Source: DAITMV01 sp036834985 (lineage in GTDB: Bacteria; Pseudomonadota; Gammaproteobacteria; Burkholderiales; Burkholderiaceae_B). Taken from it: 17,118 nt of DNA. Position 1 is the first letter of the stretch; the number at the start of each line of letters is the position of its first letter. Below are positions 13,361 to 17,118 of the stretch, one piece after another. Both the position numbers and the translations under genes were made by a program. Location of the stretch: assembly GCA_036834985.1 (NCBI GenBank), contig DAITMV010000049.1:1-17118 (forward strand). Direction: 5' to 3'. The notes below the pieces were generated by a model. The model was not told where the DNA came from and did no database searches. It saw nothing but the letters and a program-made list of their open reading frames with translations.

Positions 13361-15561
13361 GATTCTTTAGACCACTGACGATTGCGAATGCGCGCGACCC
13401 GTTTGACCACTGGAATGTGCCGCAGGGCCCGGACCACCTTGGCCAGGTGATCACGATCGCTGACCTGAACCGTAAAGTGCAACAGCTTTTGGGTCACGGA
13501 TTCTTCACTCATGGACAGGTTGGAGATGTTGGCGCCTTCATCCGACAAGGTGGCTGCGATGCGTGCCAAGGCGCCTTTTTCGTTGATTACATCCAGATCG
13601 ATATTCACATCAAACAGTCGGCTGATTTCATCCGCCCACTGAACATCCGTCCAGCGTTCGGGTTCTCGCGCCATGTGGCGGTGGGCCACATCACAGTCGG
13701 CCCCGTGAATTAACAGGCCGGTGCCGCGTTTGAGGTAACCAACAATCGCATCGCCCGGAATCGGCATGCAGCAGCTGCCGCGCTGCACCGCCATGCCCTC
13801 GCCACCATGAATCATGATGGGTACATGTTTGCTGGAGTCTGAAACCGGTACGTCTGCGCGCCCCAGCGCAATCAGCACACGGCGCATCACCACCGGCGCT
13901 ACGCGGCGGCCGGCACCAATGTCGGCCAACAACTCGTCTTTGGAGCGAACCTGGCTGTCTTTAATGAGTTTTTCCCAGTGCTGCGGGGTCAGGTCAGCCA
14001 GTCGCAGGTTGGCGGCTTCCAGCGCGTTATCCAGCAACTTGGCACCGAGGCTGACACTTTCGTCCGTGTTCAGACTTTTCAGGAAGTGACGTATTTCCGA
14101 GCGTGCCTTGCCAGTGCGTACAAAGCTAAGCCAGGTCGCGTTAGGGCGGCCATGGGGGGCTGTCACGACGTCAACCACATCGCCGCTCTTGAGCTCGGTG
14201 CGCAGCGGCTGCATCACATGATTGACCTTGGATGCAACGCACTGATTGCCGATATCCGTATGAACTGCGTAGGCAAAGTCGATGACAGTGGCACCCCTGG
14301 GCAGCGCCAGGATTTTCCCTTTGGGTGTAAAGACGTACACCGCATCAGGGAATAAATCGACCTTGATGTGTTCGAGGAACTCGGCGGAGTCGCCCGTTTG
14401 GTTTTGAATATCGAGCAGGGACTGCAGCCAACGGTGCGTATTTTTCTGAATGGCGTTTAAGTCATTCCCATGATCTTTATACAACCAATGGGAGGCAACG
14501 CCATTTTCGGCGATCTGATGCATTTCACGGGTACGGATCTGAAACTCCACCGGTGTGCCGTAGGGGCCAATCAGGGTGGTGTGCAAGGACTGGTAACCGT
14601 TGACCTTGGCAATCGCGATGTAGTCCTTGAATTTACCGGGAATCGGCTTATAGAGCTGATGCAGGGCACCCAAGGTGAGGTAGCAGGTGGCTACATCCTT
14701 GACGACAATCCGGAAGCCGTAAATGTCCAGAACCTGAGAAAAACTCAGGTTTTTTTCAACCATCTTGCGGTAGATACCAAACAGCGCCTTTTCGCGTCCA
14801 TAGACCTCGGCATCAATGCCGGCGGCCGGCAGGTGTTTTTGTACCGATTCCAGGATTTTACCCACCACTTCACGGCGATTGCCCCGTGCGTTGAGGACGG
14901 CCTTTTTAAGCACGTCGTAGCGAAAAGGATGCAGGTGCTGGAAGCTGAGATCTTGCAGCTCCCGGAAAATCTCGTTCAACCCCAGGCGATGGGCAATCGG
15001 AGCGTAAATGTCGAGCGTTTCGCTGGCGATACGTCGTCGCTTGGCAGGCGCCATCACGCCCAGCGTTCGCATATTGTGTAGGCGATCGGCCAGCTTGACC
15101 AAAATCACCCTGACATCGCGTGCCATGGCCAACAGCATTTTTCGAAAGTTTTCGGCCTGCGCTTCTTCGCGGCTGGAGAACTCCATTTTGTCGAGTTTGG
15201 ACAGCCCGTCAACCAGCTCGGCCACCGGAGAGCCAAATTTTTCGATGAGCTCTTCCTTGGTGGCCCCTGAGTCTTCCATCACGTCGTGGAGAAGAGCGGC
15301 CTGCAGGGCCTGGCTGTCCAGCCGCCATTTGGCGCACAGCTCCGCCACTGCAATCGGGTGAACGATATAGGGTTCGCCGGAGGCGCGGAACTGCCCCAGG
15401 TGCGCTGCGTCGGAGAATCGATAGGCGTCCCGAACACGCTTGACGTCGTTTGGGGCCAAGTACCCGGCGATGTTGTCAATCAATCGGCCGAGTGAGACCA
15501 CCACCCCGTTGGACGGGGCGGCCTGAGCGCTCTTTAGTGTCTGCTGCATAACCACATTCAT
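13357..15561 (-). CDS. spoT: SpoT/Rel bifunctional (p)ppGpp synthetase/hydrolase
   Basis: RelA/SpoT-homologue enzymes set the level of the alarmone (p)ppGpp. The 734 residues contain the full long-RSH layout. The HD hydrolase (about 45-200) has H68, H92-D93 in LLHDVMEDSG and KLADRLHNMRTLG. The synthetase (about 240-350) has D279, the KFKD motif (310-313), NGYQSLHT and E339. A TGS domain (about 400-465) has LFPDAVYVFTPKGKI, a conserved-Cys region has GSCCMPIPGD (about 596-603), and a C-terminal ACT domain spans about 652-725. An intact HD site and a basic RXKD-like motif point to the bifunctional type rather than RelA. Odd: the usual SIYRKM region reads ALFGIYRKM. The start is uncertain: ATG at 15561 lies one base from AGGGA, while GTG two codons later has better spacing. 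It lies 43 bp downstream of minE on the same strand. Confidence 0.96.
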   Translation of the reverse strand: MNVVMQQTLKSAQAAPSNGVVVSLGRLIDNIAGYLAPNDVKRVRDAYRFSDAAHLGQFRASGEPYIVHPIAVAELCAKWRLDSQALQAALLHDVMEDSGATKEELIEKFGSPVAELVDGLSKLDKMEFSSREEAQAENFRKMLLAMARDVRVILVKLADRLHNMRTLGVMAPAKRRRIASETLDIYAPIAHRLGLNEIFRELQDLSFQHLHPFRYDVLKKAVLNARGNRREVVGKILESVQKHLPAAGIDAEVYGREKALFGIYRKMVEKNLSFSQVLDIYGFRIVVKDVATCYLTLGALHQLYKPIPGKFKDYIAIAKVNGYQSLHTTLIGPYGTPVEFQIRTREMHQIAENGVASHWLYKDHGNDLNAIQKNTHRWLQSLLDIQNQTGDSAEFLEHIKVDLFPDAVYVFTPKGKILALPRGATVIDFAYAVHTDIGNQCVASKVNHVMQPLRTELKSGDVVDVVTAPHGRPNATWLSFVRTGKARSEIRHFLKSLNTDESVSLGAKLLDNALEAANLRLADLTPQHWEKLIKDSQVRSKDELLADIGAGRRVAPVVMRRVLIALGRADVPVSDSSKHVPIMIHGGEGMAVQRGSCCMPIPGDAIVGYLKRGTGLLIHGADCDVAHRHMAREPERWTDVQWADEISRLFDVNIDLDVINEKGALARIAATLSDEGANISNLSMSEESVTQKLLHFTVQVSDRDHLAKVVRALRHIPVVKRVARIRNRQWSKES

Positions 15562-15597
15562 TTCCCTAACATTACACCCAACGAGCGCTCAGGGAAA
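15561..15597 (-). promoter_or_regulatory. Inverted repeat that covers the spoT ribosome binding site
   Basis: On the plus strand TTTCCCT (15561-15567) faces AGGGAAA (15591-15597) across 23 bases. In the spoT mRNA this pairs the Shine-Dalgarno-like AGGGA just before the start with an upstream UUUCCCU. The loop also holds the palindrome GAGCGCTC (15583-15590). It has no U tract and lies before the gene, so it is not a terminator. A role in translation is only an inference. Confidence 0.35.
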
Positions 15598-15604
15598 GGG
15601 TTGA

Positions 15605-15862
15605 CTACTTCTGATCCGGTAACACGATGTTAACTTCTAATACTTCCAGGTTATCCTGCTTTTGGACGTTGAATTTAACCCCGTCATCGGCGATTTGAAC
15701 GTACTTGGCGATCACCTGCATCAGTTCATCACGCATTTGCGGAAGGAAGTCCGGACCGGTGGATCCGTGGCCTCGCTCCCGGGCGATGATCAGTTGTAGC
15801 CGATCTCGCGCTACATTGGCTGACTTTGGTTTTTCACCAAACAGCAACTTTAACAGGGACAT
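15605..15862 (-). CDS. minE: MinE, cell division topological specificity factor
   Basis: MinE drives the pole-to-pole oscillation of MinD by stimulating its ATPase and freeing it from the membrane, which places the division site at midcell. The 85 residues match the family length. The N-terminal membrane-binding and anti-MinCD segment (MSLLKLLFGEKPKSANVARD, then RLQLIIARERG) leads into the dimerisation domain (FLPQMRDELMQVIAKYVQI, then FNVQKQDNLEVLEVNIVLP). The ATG lies only 2 bp after the minD stop, with GGGGGT as a likely ribosome binding site inside the end of minD, so the two are translationally linked. spoT follows 43 bp downstream with no terminator visible between them. Confidence 0.97.
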   Translation of the reverse strand: MSLLKLLFGEKPKSANVARDRLQLIIARERGHGSTGPDFLPQMRDELMQVIAKYVQIADDGVKFNVQKQDNLEVLEVNIVLPDQK

Positions 15863-15864
15863 GG

Positions 15865-16680
15865 TTATTTACCCCCAAAAATGCGCTTTAACAGGCTGGG
15901 CTTTTCGTATTGAACAAAGCGCAGAGGTTTATCTTGTCCCAAGAACCGGTCGATGGCGTCCATGTATGCTTGAGCCACATCCGACTCGCCCATATGTACA
16001 ACGGGTGTACCCTGATTCGAGGCGTGCAATACTGTCTCGGACTCGGGGATGACGCCGAGCAGCGGCAGACGCAGCATGTCCATCAGGTCGGTGTAGGCCA
16101 GCATTTCGCCGTCTTCTACCCGTTTAGCGGAGTAGCGGGTGATGAGCAAGTGTTCTTTCACCGGTTCGCCGCCGTCTTTGGCTCGTTTGGACTTGGCCTG
16201 CAAGATGCCCACGATGCGGTCGGAATCGCGGACTGACGATACTTCAGGGTTGGTCACTACGATGGCTTCGTCGGCGAAGGTCAGTGCCATCACTGCGCCG
16301 CGTTCGATACCGGCCGGGCTGTCGCAGATGATGTATTCAAAGCCCATGGCGGACAGGTCGTTGATGACTTTTTCCACGCCCTCCTCGGACAGGGCATCTT
16401 TATCCCGGGTTTGGGAGGCGGGCAGGATTGACAGGTTTTCTGCGTTTTTGTCTTTGATCAAGGCCTGATTGAGGGTGGCCTCGCCATTGATCACGTTGAT
16501 CAGGTCATAGACAACACGGCGCTCGCAACCCATGATCAAGTCGAGGTTACGCAAGCCAACGTCAAAATCAATGACCACGGTTTTAAAACCACGCAGCGCC
16601 AATCCGGAGGCGATACTTGCGCTGGTGGTGGTCTTGCCGACGCCACCTTTTCCAGAGGTTACAACAATGACTCGACTCAC
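15865..16680 (-). CDS. minD: MinD, septum-site-determining ATPase
   Basis: MinD is a ParA-like ATPase that binds the inner membrane when loaded with ATP and recruits MinC. I chose the GTG at 16680, giving 271 residues, which matches the usual length. The protein then begins (M)SRVIVVTSGKGGVGKTTTSA, with the deviant Walker A motif (K11 and K16). Further features are VIDFDVGLRNLDLIMGCERR (switch I region), IICDSPAGIERGA (switch II) and the C-terminal amphipathic membrane-targeting helix PSLLKRIFGGK. The open frame continues upstream to 16797, but that part overlaps minC and is not MinD-like. AGGAG with a six-base spacer supports the GTG. The gene lies 10 bp after minC and 2 bp before minE. Confidence 0.97.
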   Translation of the reverse strand: MSRVIVVTSGKGGVGKTTTSASIASGLALRGFKTVVIDFDVGLRNLDLIMGCERRVVYDLINVINGEATLNQALIKDKNAENLSILPASQTRDKDALSEEGVEKVINDLSAMGFEYIICDSPAGIERGAVMALTFADEAIVVTNPEVSSVRDSDRIVGILQAKSKRAKDGGEPVKEHLLITRYSAKRVEDGEMLAYTDLMDMLRLPLLGVIPESETVLHASNQGTPVVHMGESDVAQAYMDAIDRFLGQDKPLRFVQYEKPSLLKRIFGGK

Positions 16681-16686
16681 TCGGTG

Positions 16687-16691
16687 CTCCT
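16687..16691 (-). promoter_or_regulatory. Ribosome binding site that supports the GTG start of minD
   Basis: On the minus strand AGGAG stands six bases before the GTG at 16680. Its last base overlaps the minC stop codon (TAA, 16691-16693), which suggests that minC translation feeds into minD. Confidence 0.75.
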
Positions 16692-17118
16692 TAGCGGATA
16701 TTGATGGGTTCAATTCGTAAATTGGATGATTCTTCCTGGACGTCCAGGTAAATCTGGGTCGGCTGATTCGCGGTGTTGGCCGGGAACCCGCCTTCAAATG
16801 TCATGTAAAAACCGGCGACCGCCACCAGCTCGGCACCAAAGGAGGTTGCCACAATTCGGGCGCTGCGGTTGCCATTGGCTCCGGCCAGGGCTCGACCGCG
16901 CAGGGGGCCGTAGACATGGATATGGCCATCGGCGATGATTTCAGCCCCCGGGCTGACTTGTCCGAGCACAACCGCATCGCCGCCGCGGGCGTAAATTTTT
17001 TGTCCCGAGCGCACCGGACCATCAATCACGATGGTCTCAAAGGAGGGCGCAGGAACGAGGCCAGGTTGTGTGGTCGGCTCGGCCGTTGTGTCGCTGCCCG
17101 TCTCCGCAGCCACGGGGG
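16691..17118 (-). CDS. minC: MinC, septum site-determining protein, C-terminal part (partial)
   Basis: MinC blocks FtsZ polymerisation away from midcell. The gene runs off the right edge, so only the last 142 codons are seen. They hold a Thr/Pro/Ala-rich linker (AAETGSDTTAEPTTQPGLVP and on) and the right-handed beta-helix MinC_C domain (VRSGQKIYARGGDAVVLGQV, then GAEIIADGHIHVYGPLRGRA and the GANGNRSARI turn). That domain dimerises and binds MinD. The N-terminal FtsZ-inhibiting domain must lie beyond 17118. A GTG at 17111-17113 is in frame, but it lies inside the linker and is not the real start. It heads the minC-minD-minE order on the minus strand. Confidence 0.95.
   Translation of the reverse strand, partial: PVAAETGSDTTAEPTTQPGLVPAPSFETIVIDGPVRSGQKIYARGGDAVVLGQVSPGAEIIADGHIHVYGPLRGRALAGANGNRSARIVATSFGAELVAVAGFYMTFEGGFPANTANQPTQIYLDVQEESSNLRIEPINIR

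Noticed and set aside
14470..15081. Long open frame on the plus strand opposite spoT
   Set aside because: It is antisense to the conserved hydrolase/synthetase domains, has no recognisable family and no ribosome binding site. It is a by-product of codon use on the other strand.
16681..16797. Extended MinD N-terminus starting at 16797
   Set aside because: The added 39 residues lie inside minC in another frame and are not MinD-like. The GTG at 16680 has a good ribosome binding site and gives the normal protein length.
17111..17113. GTG as the start of a short 140-residue minC
   Set aside because: It lies in the Pro/Thr-rich linker, and the frame stays open to the window edge. MinC needs an N-terminal domain, so the gene is simply cut by the edge.

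Overview
The window is a stretch of bacterial chromosome that is almost all coding. It most likely comes from a motile, moderately GC-rich betaproteobacterium of the Burkholderiales type. That placement is an inference. It rests on the full gram-negative rod/ring/hook gene order, the cheR-cheD-cheB order, a GreB with the N-terminal extension typical of betaproteobacteria, and greB convergent with a bifunctional SpoT/Rel gene. No mobile elements, tRNAs, rRNAs or CRISPR arrays were seen, and no gap between genes exceeds about 150 bases.

Region 1 (1-6005, + strand) is the distal half of a flagellar operon: the end of flgF, then flgG (distal rod), flgH (L-ring lipoprotein), flgI (P-ring), flgJ (rod-binding domain only), flgK and flgL (hook-filament junction). 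A sigma-28 (FliA)-like promoter overlaps the flgJ stop codon, so flgKL can be expressed as late genes. A strong bidirectional terminator closes the cluster.

Region 2 (6016-12717) is a signalling block. On the minus strand lie a soluble hybrid histidine kinase (REC-PAS-HisKA_3-HATPase) and its NarL-type response regulator. On the plus strand lies a compact cheR-cheD-cheB adaptation module. A minus-strand REC-GGDEF(degenerate)-EAL protein, predicted to degrade c-di-GMP, overlaps the cheB 3' end by 39 bp. The receivers of the kinase and the EAL protein resemble each other. This suggests that one sensory input may control both transcription and c-di-GMP beside the motility genes.

Region 3 (12718-17118) holds greB (+) convergent with spoT (-), their stop codons sharing CTAG. 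Upstream of spoT on the same strand are minE, minD and the C-terminal part of minC. The minCDE-spoT linkage, with no terminator visible between minE and spoT, joins division-site selection to (p)ppGpp metabolism in one apparent transcription direction.

Most of the window is conventional core biology. The points that stand out are the single-domain FlgJ, the FliA-like site inside the flgJ end, the paired receiver proteins around cheRDB, the antisense cheB/EAL overlap, the minE-spoT linkage with an inverted repeat at the spoT ribosome binding site, and unusual residues in the SpoT synthetase. No clearly novel system could be demonstrated from sequence alone.
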